From Talpa occidentalis (Eukaryota; Chordata; Mammalia; Eulipotyphla; Talpidae), in contig NW_023605194.1 of NCBI RefSeq assembly GCF_014898055.3, positions 61,791,361-61,855,360 of the forward strand: 64,000 bases of DNA. Reading direction: 5' to 3'. This document shows, piece after piece, positions 1 through 12,199 of this stretch (the first letter of the stretch is position 1; every line of letters begins with the position of its first letter). The notes beneath the pieces are model-generated. The model searched no databases. It had not been told where the DNA came from and saw nothing but the letters and a program-made list of their open reading frames with translations. Both the position numbers and the translations under genes were made by a program.

Positions 1-962
1 GGACCAAGAGCAGTAAAGTCCTTGGAAGGTTTCCCTCTGAGTTTTACAAGAAATAAGATAAGCAGCATCTCCAACTGTAATCACAAAATATAATAAAAAT
101 GCTCTGGATTCTCACAGGACTTGCAAATGTATCTCCCTTGAGTGGTATAAAACCATTCCTTTCCTAATGCACAATGATGAGGACAAAGTTACCCCCAAAA
201 TGAGGCATTGTCTAGCTGGTGACACAGAAAACTCCATATGGGGTCTTTTTAAACTGTGCTTTTAAGAACTGGGCTTATGTAAAGACCCTGACCTGTGCTT
301 TCTACCTCTGCACTTTTTCCCTTCGTTTATGTATCTCAGCTATACAATCCTTTTGTTCAACACTTCCAGGCTAATTCCTTCTGCCATTTGATGAAGTGAT
401 GGGGCTGCAAGCTTCCCGGCTTCCCTCACTCTCCTTCCACCCCATTCTCATCCTCAGCTCCTACTATTTCCACCCCAGGTCATGCTCAAAGTTTCTCTTG
501 TCACCTGTGAAGTGCAAAGTTCAGAGACAGTAACTTTCAGACAAAAATGAAAATCACATATGAGAAAATTCACTCCAATATTAAAAAAAAACAACTAAAA
601 TGGTTTTCTAGGAGTTCCCCATTTTTTCTGAAACTTCTTATATATCACCTCATGCTTTCTTTTCAAGTATTTTTAAAAATTTTAGATGGACCAATGCGTT
701 ATTGAGTGATTGCTTAGTACATCCCAAATTATCTTTTTAAGAAAGCATATCAGGTTAAGAAAGACACAAAAGAAATAAAGAAATTTAAATAAAATGTCTC
801 TGGAAAAGCAAACCTAAAATACAAGACATTTATTTAACAGAAACAATCCATTGAAAGGTACTAAGAACACATAAAAATACTTTATATCTCTCATAAAATA
901 TTTGAGAATTAATCATCATAAAATGCAAGGCATACCAAAAGTGAAAAATTTTTGAATGAATT
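1..962. other. unique intronic sequence
   Basis: AT-rich, no gene and no repeat that I recognise, up to the target-site duplication of the first SINE at 963. Confidence 0.5.
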
Positions 963-975
963 AAAATGACAACTA

Positions 976-1268
976 GGGCCTCCCCAGTGGCGCAGCGGTT
1001 AAGCGCTGGGTTGTGAAGCTGCCCGCAGCCTCCGCAGCGCTGGTTCGACCCCTGGCCGCCGGGTGAGGGTCCTACATGGCGTGCAGACCTCTCCTGCCGC
1101 CCACTGCTCCCCTCCGCAGTGTACTTCAGTCTGTCTGCTCTGCTCTCCGCTCTGGCTCTAGTGAATTCTCTCACCCTCCTGCACTTCTGACTGTACCCAG
1201 TGCTTGTATAAATAAATAAATAAATAAATCTTAAAAAAAAAAGAGTTTAAAAATAATAATAAACAAAT
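976..1268 (+). mobile_element. tRNA-derived SINE, younger type
   Basis: Full-length SINE. It has a tRNA-like head with an A box near the start (TGGCGCAGCGGTTAAGCG) and a B box (GGTTCGACCCC), a central unrelated body, and a tail of AAATAAAT repeats, TCTT and poly(A). A 13-bp target-site duplication AAAATGACAACTA flanks it at 963-975 and 1269-1281. The head reads GCGCAGCGGTTAAGCGCTGG and the body ends in CTTCTGACTGTACCCAG, which mark the less diverged subfamily in this window. Confidence 0.93.
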
Positions 1269-1582
1269 AAAATGACAACTAAAGATATATTTGACACTGG
1301 GTTCCAACAATGAGTCTATGTTAGAACCAGTTCAAAAAATGGTCAACTAGGTATATAAAGCCTGAATGACCAAAAAGGATTTGAACTCTCAGATAAAATA
1401 AATACGATTGGCTTTGTTTGACACACCTAAGAGTTGTTTGAGACACCATAAGAGTTTTGCCTCTAACTGGATAAAGTTATGGAACATGTATCAAGTGAGT
1501 ATGGAAGCATTATATTCAAAATATCTATTTTCTGTTAAGTCTAAAAATCTGAAGGCACAACAGTGCAGTGTGGTAATGGTCA

Positions 1583-1770
1583 AGATGGTCTGGTGGCAAT
1601 CCATGCTCAGGCTCAATTATTTACCATTTCTGAAACCTTGGAAATGGTACTTAACTTTTCTGTAATTCAGTCTCATCATGTAAATGAGGACAATAATATA
1701 AAAATGAATGCTAGAATTAATTCTGTTAATGTATTTTAAAATACTTTGAAGATTATCTCGTCGAAGTGCT
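1583..1770 (-). repeat. MIR-like relic
   Basis: Resembles the reverse complement of the MIR core as I know it: a run like 'cttaacttttctgtaattcagtctcatcatgtaaatgaggacaataata' (shown only in outline here) matches the usual 'tcagtttcctcatctgtaaaatggggataata' order. Strongly diverged, so boundaries are approximate. Confidence 0.5.
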
Positions 1771-1830
1771 ATTTGTTACTATGCTACCTTTTCTTGTTTC
1801 TCCTTCTTCCTTTATATTTAGAGAGAGGTT

Positions 1831-1920
1831 TTTCTGTTTGTCTCATTTAAAAGTACTATTTTCTGTTTGTCTCATTTAAAAGTACTCTCTATTTTTCTGT
1901 TTGTCTCATTTAAAAGTACT
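1831..1920 (+). repeat. 27-bp unit, three tandem copies
   Basis: The unit beginning TTTCTGTTTGTCTCATTTAA and ending AAGTACT occurs at 1831-1857, 1860-1886 and 1894-1920, separated by 2 and 7 bases. The third copy abuts the 5'-truncated SINE that starts at 1921. Confidence 0.9.
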
Positions 1921-2178
1921 CAGAGGGGTTAAGACGCAACCTATGAAGCTGTCTGCAGCCACTGCTGCACAAGTTCAATCCCCGGCCAGGGAGATATCCA
2001 CATGGCGCAGCAGACCTCTCCTGACTCTCCCTCTGCTCCCCTCAGCAGTGTATTTCAGTCAGTCCACCTGTTCTGTTCCCAGTTCTGTTCCCAGTCTCTG
2101 ATGAATCGTTTCACCCCCCCATACCTCTGGCCTGTACCCCAGTTCTTGTACTCATAAATAAATCTTTTTTTTAAAAAG
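1921..2178 (+). mobile_element. tRNA-derived SINE, older type, 5' truncated
   Basis: Starts inside the tRNA head at CAGAGGGGTTAAGACGCAAC and lacks the GGGCCTCCCTGGTGGCAC start. It then follows the older subfamily (GCAGCCACTGC, TTCAATCCCCGGCC B-box region, ACCTCTGGCCTGTACCCCAG, ATAAATAAATCTTTTTT). It contains a small local duplication of AGTTCTGTTCCC near 2070-2090. No clear target-site duplication. Confidence 0.88.
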
Positions 2179-2179
2179 T

Positions 2180-4485
2180 AATCAATGGAATAAAGAAGGG
2201 CACATATTAGGATATTTTCATCCTGTCTAAGTTGTGTGTGGCAGAGACAACGCACTTTGCGCTCTCCCTAGTTTCTTTCTAATTCCAATTTCTACCAGTT
2301 TGAAGGACTACAATTTCCCAACTTCCTTTTGCATAACACTACTTTTCTGCATGTTCTCCATTTACTTCTTCTTCCCTCATAAAACACTGGATAAAAATTG
2401 GTGAAACTTAGGTGGGGAAAAACCTTGTGAGATATGCTTAATTATGTGGTTTTCAAACTTTAAGTTTTGACTTCCAAGAGTTTTTTTCCAGCATTCTACA
2501 TTCTAACAATCCCCAAATGACTTCAACTCCAAAAGTTAAATATGGCATATGGATAAGCAACTCCAAAAAGAATGGATGGTCTTCACTGCTTGATTATGAA
2601 ATAACAAACAACCAAGGGGTCGTGATACAGAGTTTCAGTTGCCTAAGTGCACTTGGATGAACAGAGCCTTTCAATCTTCCATTATGATTTGGTGGGAAAT
2701 ATCACTATGGAAAGGATGCACTGCTATAGAAGATACTTGTATTTTGAGTTTGAATTTTTAAAATAAAAGTTTGAAAGATGAAAAATTCATATGCAGCCTG
2801 GGACAATCCCCTTTGGCTACAGTTTGATAATGACAGTAACATCTCTGCTTTGGGGGTCTCTATCAATAGCTGGCAATGTTCCTGTGCTGCATTTATACTT
2901 TTAGTGAAAAATACATTAGATTTTCTGTATCAATAGCATTAGTGAATGATAACAATTAGCTAAGATCAAATATTCAAATATTCAAGCATTCAATAAACAA
3001 TTATTAAATTAAAAAATTAGGTATATGGACATGTGAAATGAAATGCCCTAAATTTGGGTGATACTGAGAAAGAAAGTTCATTACAATATATATTTTGAGA
3101 AGTAACTACCCATTAAAAAATATTACAAAGACAGTTGAATATACTCAATATTTACGTACTTTAATGGTAGAAAAATTGTGTCATTACTTTCACAATGAGA
3201 ACTAAAATCCCAAACTATAGAATTCTGTAAGCATCATATCTGACTGCCTATGGCATATTCATTTTAATAATGTTCCATGTTCACTTTTTATATTTTATGA
3301 AATCATTTATGAATATAAATAAGTATTTTGGTGCTTCAGAACACTTACCTATTCAGGACATTTTAAATTATTATAAAAGGAATATAAAATGCTTTGCTGA
3401 TCTTTTTACCTACTTGGACAGAAATAAAAAGTATAAAATTCTAAAATAAGTAATGATTTTTTAAAACTCAGAACAGTTAAAGACAGAGTCTACTGATCTG
3501 TGCTGAGAACAATTACATAGAAATCAAGCCTTTTCTTTTGTGCTTCCTGGTAATAGATACTTTTTTTTACTTTCATATATGGAAGGACTATGGTACACAC
3601 CAACAAGAGATGTCCAATAAATCTGACTGAACTGAACTTGTGGTGTATGTCTGTCAGCACCAGTGTGCTGGGAATGAAAGGATGAGAAGATGAGTGTAAG
3701 CCCTTTTTACTTCATTATTTTGAAACAATGGTCCAACCAATTGAGATACTCTTCAGAGATACCATGTCCAAATTTCAAGATTTCCTCTTTCCACCTTGAT
3801 TTGTGATAATACTATTCCCAAGAACATACTCCAAGTCCATGATCACTGAGCTCAAAGTGAAAGTAGATATGTAAGTGTTTCCATCTGTCTGTGCTGGCAT
3901 GTGCATGTTATAACAGGATGTTGTCTTGAACTTCCTGAATTTGAAAAGCACTTTTTTTTCAAATAATTTGTAGAGTTATACAAAACTTACTAACAGATAC
4001 ATCTTTGCAACATGTTAAATGAAACTAATTACAGGTAAATTAGATTTTATCTTGGTTAAAGTAAATACATCTCTAAATTATGAGCATTTCAAACTTCAAA
4101 GCAATTTTGGCTTTTTTAATAATTATTAGGCTATAAATAATCTTCTATGAAGTGGAAAATCCTGTTCACTATAAAATAGAAAATTATCTCATCAAAAGGT
4201 CCATGCCTACATAAGTTCCTAGTCATTTCCATGTGAATTGCTGAAAGTTCCTTAGGACTATTTAATTATTAATAGCTGGCTCCAGCAAAACTGTAAGGTT
4301 GTAAAGATTCTTTAAAACCCTCAGAGAAAACAGTCAACTGGAATCACGTACAGAGAAAAGAGACAAATGCTAAACAATTTCTACATAGGGTATTCAGCTA
4401 GAAATGGTTATAATGTTCAATATGACTATCATTCTCAGATGAGAACGAGCCTGTTTCATTAAAACATTGCTAATGAAAACAATTA
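2180..4485. other. intronic sequence, nothing recognised
   Basis: AT-rich sequence without a long open frame or a repeat family I can name. Old, unrecognisable transposon fragments are likely. Confidence 0.45.
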
Positions 4486-4489
4486 GTAG

Positions 4490-4920
4490 GTTTATTAATT
4501 TTCTGTTGCTTTTCTAACAAATTACGAAATATAGTGGTTTGAAATAACACAAAAGTACTATAGTTCCAGACATCAGAAATTCAAAATAGGTCTTATGGGG
4601 CTAAAGTCATGGTGTCCACAAGGCTGTTTTTTTTCTGGAGGCTCTAAAGGAGAATCTGTTTGTTACTTGATTTTCCAATTTCTAAAGGTTTATACCCCCT
4701 TTTCATCTTCAAAGCCAGCAATCACATCTCTCTGTACTTTGCTCTCATCATCACATCTCTTCTGTTTCTGATTCTTCCCTCCTGCTTTCACTTATAAGGC
4801 CCTTTGAGATTACAGGGGATCTCTAGGGTAACCAGGATAATCTTCCCAAATCAAGATTCTTACTTACATCTACAAAGTCCATTTTGTCATGTAAGGTAAT
4901 ACATTCACAGACTCCTAGAA
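4490..4920 (+). repeat. ancient interspersed repeat, family unassigned
   Basis: The order of phrases (TTGCTTTTCTAACAAATTACG, GTGGTTTGAAATAACAC, GGAGGCTCTAAAGGAGAATC, TCTTCAAAGCCAGCA, CTTATAAGGCCC, CAAAGTCCATTTTGTCATG) is that of a very common mammal-wide repeat that I recognise but cannot name with certainty. The copy is diverged and non-coding. Confidence 0.65.
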
Positions 4921-5059
4921 TTTTCTGCCTATCATTCTAGATATCAAAATGTGGAAAGTGGAAGATTGTCCATCTTGCCCTCTACCATGCTTCTACTGTC
5001 CCTGAAAATCCATGGTTCATTTATTTAGTATGAGAAATAACATAAATAGTGAGTAGTAC

Positions 5060-5240
5060 AGTAATGAAGTGGTTCAGGCCTGGTCCTTGGATTCAGTTTC
5101 ACCCCAACTCACTTATTACTTGTGTCACCTTAGGCAAGTTACTTAACCCTCAATTTCTACATCTTTAAACTGGGAGTAATAACTGGACCTTCTTCATGTT
5201 GTTGTAGGAACTGAATTATTTACCACACATGAAAAACATA
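5060..5240 (-). repeat. MIR relic
   Basis: Reverse-complement MIR: contains 'cttaggcaagttacttaacc' followed by 'tttaaactgggagtaataac', the usual MIR core order. Diverged; edges approximate. Confidence 0.75.
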
Positions 5241-5546
5241 CACTATCAAAATAACTCTATTATCCCCTATTATTAACATACTGAGATTCTTTTTTTAGGG
5301 TTGTAGAACAGAGGAACTGTTGTAGCTATGGAATCCTCTGAGATTACCTAGTTTGGACACCACAAGTTTTACCAGCAATGATTTAAAATTTTAGCGCAAC
5401 TTCCGAATAACCATCATACTATTTCATCATAGCCTGAGAAAGTAGGAATTGCAGTACGGATATGACCATGAAAATTTAACAGAAAATTTGAGAGAGTGAG
5501 TATCCTTTTCTTATATAAACACCTTTATTTTAAAATACTTAATAGC

Positions 5547-5622
5547 TATGGCGGTGGATTATACCTGAGGGGAGAAATCAAATACTGTATAAAAATGAAC
5601 AATGATGTAAGAAAACAAACAA
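5547..5622 (+). repeat. short L1 3'-end fragment
   Basis: The stretch with ATGGCGGTGGATTATACCTG, AGGGGAGAAA and AAAATGAACAATGATGTAAG matches the 3' end of the older L1 at 44140-44205 in this same window. It is a short 3'-only copy. Confidence 0.65.
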
Positions 5623-6184
5623 ATAAATTTAACTTTTAAAAGTATATTAAAAGATGGGAAAAATAAAATAAAATGTTTAGTGCACTTAACTCTAAATCTT
5701 TTCAATATATTGCATTAGCTTACAGTCTCCTTATACTTGAATGCAGAAGAGTGGCCATTAGGATGGAAGTTTCTGAGGTTTGATAAATTATACTGTTGCA
5801 AACATTTGTTTCTTGATCATTTGTTTTATCACTCTTCTTTACTGTGCTATTTTTAAGGATAGAAATTATATTTAAATATATGACATATAATACATGCTGC
5901 TCATGTTATTTAGTAAATACTACGTATCATGTCAATTTTCTTCCCCTAAAATAATTTTCACAATGCATTTCATTAGAAGTTTTTTTTTTTTTTTTTTTTT
6001 TAATAAATTTTATTGTTATATTCCCCATACAATTGCAGCCCCCCCATTCTGACCCCAATCCCTCCCCTCCACCCCCCGCCCCCCTAAAAGTGTCTCTGGT
6101 TCATAGTTTTTTGTTGATTTTGATTTTCACTTTCTTATAGTTATTCATTTTCCTGGTCCCTTATTTAAGTTTTCTAGATTCCTG

Positions 6185-9100
6185 CTATGAGTGAGACCAT
6201 CCGGTATTTTTTTTCTTTTGGCTTATTTCGCTGAGCATGATCCCTTCCAGCGCCATCCATGTTGCTGCAAATTGCATGTGTTTATCTTTTTTGAATGCTG
6301 AATAATATTCCATGGTATATATGTACCACATCTTCTTGATCCAGTCATCTATTTTTGGGCATTTGGGTTGTTTCCAAAGCTTAGCTATTGTAAACAGTGC
6401 TGCTATAAACATAGGGGTGCAGGTGTTCTTTGGAATTGATGTTTCTGTGTCCTTTGGGTAAATACCTAGGAGTGGAATTGCTGGATCATATGGAAGTTCT
6501 ATGTTTAGTAGGTCCAGAAATCTCCATACAGCTTTCCACAGTGGTTGGACCAGTTTGCACTCCCACCAACAGTGCAGAAGAGTTCCTTTTTCTCCACACC
6601 CTCGCCAACATTTGTTGTTGCTAGTTTTTTTAATATGTGCCATTCTCACTGGTGTAAGATGGTATCTCATGGTAGTTTTGATTTGCATTTCCCTGATGAC
6701 AAGTGATGTGAACATTTTCATATGCCTGTTGGCCATTTGCATTTCCTCTTCAGAGAAGTTTCTTTTAAGCTCTTCTGCCCATTTTTTGACTGGATTATTT
6801 TCTTTTGTTGTTGTTGAGTCTCATCAGCTCTTTGCAGATTTTGTGATCACCTTTATCATTAGTGTTGGTGCAAAAATGTTCTCCCAGTGGTGGGGTTTCT
6901 CTTTGTTTTTGTTATTGTCTCTTTTGCTGTGCAAAAGCTCTTTAATTTGATGTAGTCCCAGCTGTTTATCTTTGCCTTCACATCACTGCTTTGGGTGATG
7001 TGTCTGTAAAGATGTCTTTGATGTGCAAATCACGTAGTGTTTCGCCTATATTTCCTTCTATGTATTTTATGGTTTCAGGTCTTATGTCTAGTTCTTTAAT
7101 CCATTTGAGTTGATTTTTGTGTATGGTGTGAGGTGGTGGTCAAGCTTCATTCTTTTGCATGTAGCGACCCAGTTTTCCCAGCACCATTTATTGAACAAAC
7201 TTTCTTTGCTCCAATGCATATTCTTTGCTCCTTTGTCAAAGATTAGTTGACCATAAATCTGTGGTTTATTTCTGGATTTTCTATTCGATTCCATTGGTCT
7301 GTATGTCTGTTCTTGTTCCAATACCATGCAGTTTTGATGATTATAGCTTTGTAGTATAGTTTGAAGTCTGGGAGTCTGATGCCTCCATTCCCTTCTTTTT
7401 TTTTCAGGAGAGCTTTGGCTATTCGGGTTTTTGGTGATTCCATATGAATTTCATCAATAATGTTCTATTTCTTTGAAGAATGACATTGAAATTTTGATTG
7501 GAATAGCATTGAATCTGTATATTGCTTTTGGTAGGATGGCCATTTTAATAATGTTTATTCTTCCAATCCATGAGCAGGGGATGTCTCTCCATTTCTTTGT
7601 GTCTTCTTCTATTTCTTTTAACAGTGTTTTATAGTTTTCTTTGTATAGGTCCTTTACCTCTTTTGTTAGATTTATTCCAAATATTGATTTTTTTTTTCAA
7701 TAACAAAAGGGATGGTCTTTTTGATTTCTTCTTCTTCAGATTTATTGTTTGTGTATAGGAAGGCTACTGACTTTTGCGTGTTGATTTTGTATCCTGCCAC
7801 TTTACTGAACTGATTGATGAGTTGAATTAGCTTTTCTGTGGAGTTTTTGGGGTTCTCTATGTATAATATCATATCGTCTGCAAATAGTGATAGTTGACTT
7901 CTTCTTTTCCTATTTGGATTCCTTGGATGTCTTTCTCTTGTCTTATTGCCCTGGCTAGGACTTCCAGTATTATATTGAAAAGCAATGGTGAGAGTGGACA
8001 TCCTTGTCTTGTTCCAGATCTTAATGGAATTGCTTTCAGCTTTTCACCATTGAGAATGATACTGGCTGTTGGCTTGTCATAGATGGCCTTTATGATGTTG
8101 AGGTATGTTCCTTGTATCCCCAGAATTTCAAGGGCTTTTATCATGAATGGGTGTTGCACTTTGTCGAAAGCTTTCTCAGCATCTATGAATTATCATATGG
8201 TTTTATATTTCTTTTTGTTGATGTGTTGGATAACGTTGATTGATTTCGGATGTTAAACCATCCTTGTGCCCCTGGAATGAATCCAACTTGGTCGTGGTGA
8301 ATTATCTTATGGATACATTGTTGGATTCTGATAGCTAAAATTTTATTGAGGATTTTTGCATCAGTGTTCATTAGGGAGATTGGCCTGTAGTTTTCCTTTT
8401 TGTGTGTCCTTGTTCGGTTTGGTATTAGTGTAATGTTGGCTTCATAAAAACGTTTGGTATTGTCCCTCCTTCTCAATTTTTTGGAAGAGTTTGTGAAGGA
8501 TAGGCACTAATTCGTCTCTGAATGTTTGGTAGAATTCATTTGTAAATCCATCAGGTCCTGGGCTTTTGTTTTTGGGGAGGTTTTTTATTACCATTTCAAT
8601 TTCGCTAATTGTAATTGGTCTGTTTAGGTGTTCTATTTCTTCTTTATCTAGCTTTGGGTGATTGTAGAGTTGTAGGAATTTGTCCATCTCCTCTAGATTG
8701 TTAAACTTGTTTCCATATAACTGTTCATAGTAGTTACTGATTATTTTTTGATTTCTGCTGTGTCCGTTGTGATTCTCCTCTTTCATTGATGATCCTGTTT
8801 ATTTGTGCTTTCTCCCTTTTTTCCTTTGTGCCTGGCTAGGGGTTTGTCTATTTATTGATTTTTTCAAAAAACCAGCTCTTGGTTTCATTGATCTTTTGGA
8901 TTGTTTTTTTAGTTTCAATTTCATTTATTCTGCTTTGGTTTTTATTATTTCTTTTCTTCTACTGGTTTGGGGTTTTTTTTGTTCTTTTTCTAGATCTTTG
9001 AGCTTCGAGATGAGGTTGTTTCTTTGCGTTCTTTCTTGTTTCTTGATGAGCTTCTATTGCTATATATTTTCCTCTTATTACTGCTTTTGCTGCATCCCAT

Positions 9101-9957
9101 ACATTTAGGATATTAGTGTCCTCCTTGTCGTTCAATTCAAAAAATTTTTAATTTCTTCTTTGATCTCCTCATTAGTCCAATGGTCTTCCAGTAGTGTGGT
9201 TTTTAATCTCCATGAGGTAGGAAAGTTCCTTGCCTTCTTTTTATGGTTTATTTCTAGTTTGATGCCTTCATGGTCAGAAAAGATGGTTGATATGATTTCA
9301 ATCTTGGTGTATCTGTTGATGTTTGTCTTGTGCCCCAGTATGTGATCGATCCTGGAGAATGATCCGTGTGCGCTTGAGAAAAATGTGTACTCCGTTTTTT
9401 TGGGGTTTAGTGTTCTATAGATGTCTGTTAAGCCTAATTGCTCTAGGTCCTTATTTAGAGCTTTGGTTTCTTTACTTATTTTTGTCTTGTTGATCTATCC
9501 ATTGTTGATAGTGGTGTGTTGAAGTCTCCCACTACGTATGTGTTTTCTCTGATGTCTGTTTTCAGAGAGGACAACAGTTGTCTGATATATTTTGGTGCTC
9601 CTTCGTTTGGTGAGTATATGTTAATGAGTTTATTTCTTCTTGAAGTATTGTCCCCTTGATCATAATGTAGTGACCATTGGGGTCTCTTTTTATCTTTTTG
9701 AGTTTGAAATCTGTTTTATCTGATATAAGTATAGCTGTTCCTGCTTTCTTTTTTGGCCCATTTGCTTGTAGGATTGTTTTCCATCCTTTAACTTTGAGCC
9801 TACTTTTATCTTTTGTAGCTAAATGTGTTTCCTGGAGACAGCAAAAGGTTGGGTTTTGTTTCTTAATCCAGGCTGCCACTCTGTGTCTTTTTATTGAAGA
9901 GTTTAGTCCATTTACATTTAGAGTTAATATTGATATGTTAACATCTGTATTTGCCAT
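6185..9957 (-). pseudogene. L1-A ORF2 remnant (endonuclease-reverse transcriptase)
   Basis: About 3.8 kb, the size expected for L1 ORF2. The N-terminal endonuclease begins at 9957 with MANTDVNISILTLNVNGLNS and includes the conserved CCLQETHL active-site segment. The reverse-transcriptase segment contains the catalytic [11 protein letters not shown] motif near 7880. The C-terminal zinc-knuckle segment ([15 protein letters not shown]) is at about 6560-6625. The frame is split into at least eight pieces (9957-9562, 8786-8442, 8476-8183, 8159-7869, 8001-7672, 7443-7243, 7327-7088, 6742-6185), so several frameshifts have occurred. Forward-strand open frames here are antisense shadows. Confidence 0.95.
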
Positions 9958-9992
9958 TGTGTTTGTCTTTCCTTTGATTTTATTTATTTATT

Positions 9993-11129
9993 TTAATAAC
10001 TTTTTTTTTTTTTTTGGCCTTCTTTCATTGTTATTCGTCCCTCTGAGGTTCTGGCTTTAGGACTCCTTGTAGTATTTTGGAGTGGGGGTTTAGTTGCAAT
10101 GAAATTCCGGAGTTTCTGTTTGTCTGGGAAGGTCCATATTCTTTCTTCAAAGAGGAAGGAGAGCTTTGCGGGATAGAGTATTCTTGGTTGGCATCTGTTT
10201 TCTTGGAGTCTGTTGGCTATGTCCCTCCACTCTCTCCTTGCCCGTAGTGTTTCTTCGGAGAAGTCTGATGTCAGCCTGATTGGTTTTCCTTTGAATGTTA
10301 TCTGTTTCTTCCCTCTTGCCAGCTTCATTATTTTTTCCTTGTCCTGGATTCTTGGGAGCTTTACTATTATGTGTCTTGCTGTATTTTCCTTTCGTCGTGG
10401 AAGTTGGTGTTCTTCTTGCTTCTTGTATATCAATTTTCAGCTCCTTCTTCACATTTGGGAAGTTCTCTTCAATTATCTCTTTGAATATTTTCTCTGTTCC
10501 TACATCTCTCTCCTCTCCTTCTGGTATTCCTAACTCTTATATTTCCTTTCCTCATGGAGTCAGATAGTTCCCGAAGTCTTTCTTCATTCTTTTTCCTTCG
10601 TACTTCTTCCTTTTCTGTTTGGTTCTTTTATTTCTGTGTCTTCAAGATTACTTATTCGTTCTTCCATTTCATCTATTCTGCTTTCATTGCTTTTCCCAGA
10701 ATTCTTTAGTTCTTCCATTAATTCTTTGATCTCCTGCATTTCTTTACTTCCCCTTTTAGGGACTCAATTTCTTTCTTCTGACCATTGTTTTCCTCTCTAG
10801 GGACTCAATTGCATTCTTCTGATCGTTGATTATTTTTCCCTTATCATTGTTTTCCTTTATGACTTCTGTCAGTTTTTTAATCACGGCAATTTTAAATTCT
10901 CTTTCTGGAAGGCTCAGAAATTCTTCCAAGTTATTGTCGTTGCAATCTGGGGGCTGGCTTTCTTTTTTGGTGTGCTTTTTCTCTGGAGAGTTGCTAGGTT
11001 GCGTGTGGTTCTTCTCCTCCCTACTGTCTGTTTTCTAATTTGCCGTATGCGTTGGGACACTGTGTTGTTGGGACTTGCCGGCATCTTGGGTGGGCTTCTC
11101 TGTTCCCCTCTGGTTCTTCCAGGAGTCAT
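9993..11129 (-). pseudogene. L1-A ORF1 remnant (RNA-binding chaperone)
   Basis: The N-terminal piece is at 11129-10914 (MTPGRTRGEQRSPPKMPAS...), basic and low-complexity. The C-terminal piece is at 10433-9993 with the RNA-binding domain signature HIIVKLPRIQDKEKIMKLAR and the ILYPAKLSF segment typical of ORF1p. The coiled-coil region between them is in other frames or interrupted. Total about 1.1 kb, normal for ORF1. ORF1p coats L1 RNA and acts as a nucleic-acid chaperone. Confidence 0.9.
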
Positions 11130-11144
11130 CTGTCAGTTTCAAGC

Positions 11145-11510
11145 AGCCTTTACTGGAGAAAGGTCCCTGTTCTAAAATGCCGATGTGGGGACACACTCCC
11201 CTGTGCGCCTGGTCTGCCCCGGCGGTGGGTTCCTGCTCCCCTCTGGGCTTGGACTGCAGGCCCAGGGGGTCTGGCGTGGGCGAACTTCCCCCGCTCACCT
11301 CTGGCTCCTGAGGAAGCCTTCTGCAGGTAGTCTTTACTGAAGAAATGTCCCTGTTCTAAAATGGTGATGTGGGACACACTCCCTGCGCTTCTGGTCTCAG
11401 GCACACTATTCTGCGCGCCTGGTCTGCCCCGGCTGTGGGTGCTCGCTCTCCCTGTGGGCTCAGACTACTTGTTCAGAAGGGGCCCGGTGTGGGCTAACTC
11501 CCAGCTGGCC
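11145..11510 (-). repeat. 184-bp diverged tandem duplication in L1-A 5'UTR
   Basis: Two related units start at 11145 and 11329 on the plus strand. They share AGNCTTTACTGNAGAAANG, TCCCTGTTCTAAAATG, GGGACACACTCCC and GCGCCTGGTCTGCCCCGGC. The second copy carries an extra segment around 11390-11420. Confidence 0.8.
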
Positions 11511-11706
11511 ACTAGCTCCTTCAGTAGCCTGTGTGGGGTCAAGTCGCTAGGTGGCACCAGAGATCTCTCCTAGAGCCCTTGGGGAGCTGATTTTCCGTGG
11601 GACAGGGAGCAGAGCGGGATGGTAGGGTACACCTCAACGGCTTTGGGGTGCTGTGTCTGCCTTGTGCCCCACCGTCGTGGGGAACCCACGCCCCTAATTT
11701 CGTGCC

Positions 11707-12199
11707 CCGGGTCTCAGTTCCAAAGCCCTCAGTTCCAGGACGCGGGTGTAGCCCAGATCAGTGGCGCGGGAATGGCGCCTTTTGAATCCCGCTCCCCTGC
11801 CTGGGCGCCTTGTTCCTGCTCACTCAGGGAGGGCCTCCGCCCGGGTCTCAGTTCCAAAGCCCTCAGTTCCAGGACGCGGGCTGTAGCCCAGATCAGTGGC
11901 GTGGGAATGGCGCCTTTTGAATCCCGCTCCCCTGCCTGGGCGCCTTGTTCCTGCTCACTCAGGGAGGGCCTCCGCCCGGGTCTCAATTCCAAAGCCCTCA
12001 GTTCCAGGACGCAGGCTGTAGCCCAGATCAGTGGCGCGGGAATGGCGCCTTTTGAATCCCGTTCCCCTGCCTGGGCGCCTTGTTCCTGCTCACTCAGGGA
12101 GGGCCTCCGCCCGGGTCTCAGTTCCAAAGCCCTCAGTTCCAGGACGCGGGCTATAGCCCAGATCAGTGGCGCGGGAATGGCGCCTTTTGAATCCCGCTG
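11707..12199 (-). repeat. 135-bp tandem monomers in L1-A 5'UTR (about 3.6 copies)
   Basis: The phrase CCGGGTCTCA(G/A)TTCCAAAG restarts at 11707, 11841, 11976 and 12111, giving periods of 134, 135 and 135 bases. Copies are nearly identical, differing at a handful of positions. The last copy breaks off at about 12199. Monomeric L1 promoters are best known in mouse; each monomer adds promoter activity there. The period is a multiple of three, so long open frames appear on both strands by construction (11619-12365 plus, 12223-11729 minus); these are not genes. Confidence 0.93.

Noticed and set aside
976..1060. tRNA-like A and B boxes suggesting a tRNA gene
   Set aside because: This is the head of a SINE, with the body and tail following and a target-site duplication; the same holds for the other SINE heads in the window.
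1901..2101. Open frame across a SINE
   Set aside because: Non-coding SINE body; similar frames recur in every SINE copy.
6430..10567. Many plus-strand open frames rich in Phe, Leu and Ser
   Set aside because: They are antisense shadows of L1-A ORF1 and ORF2.
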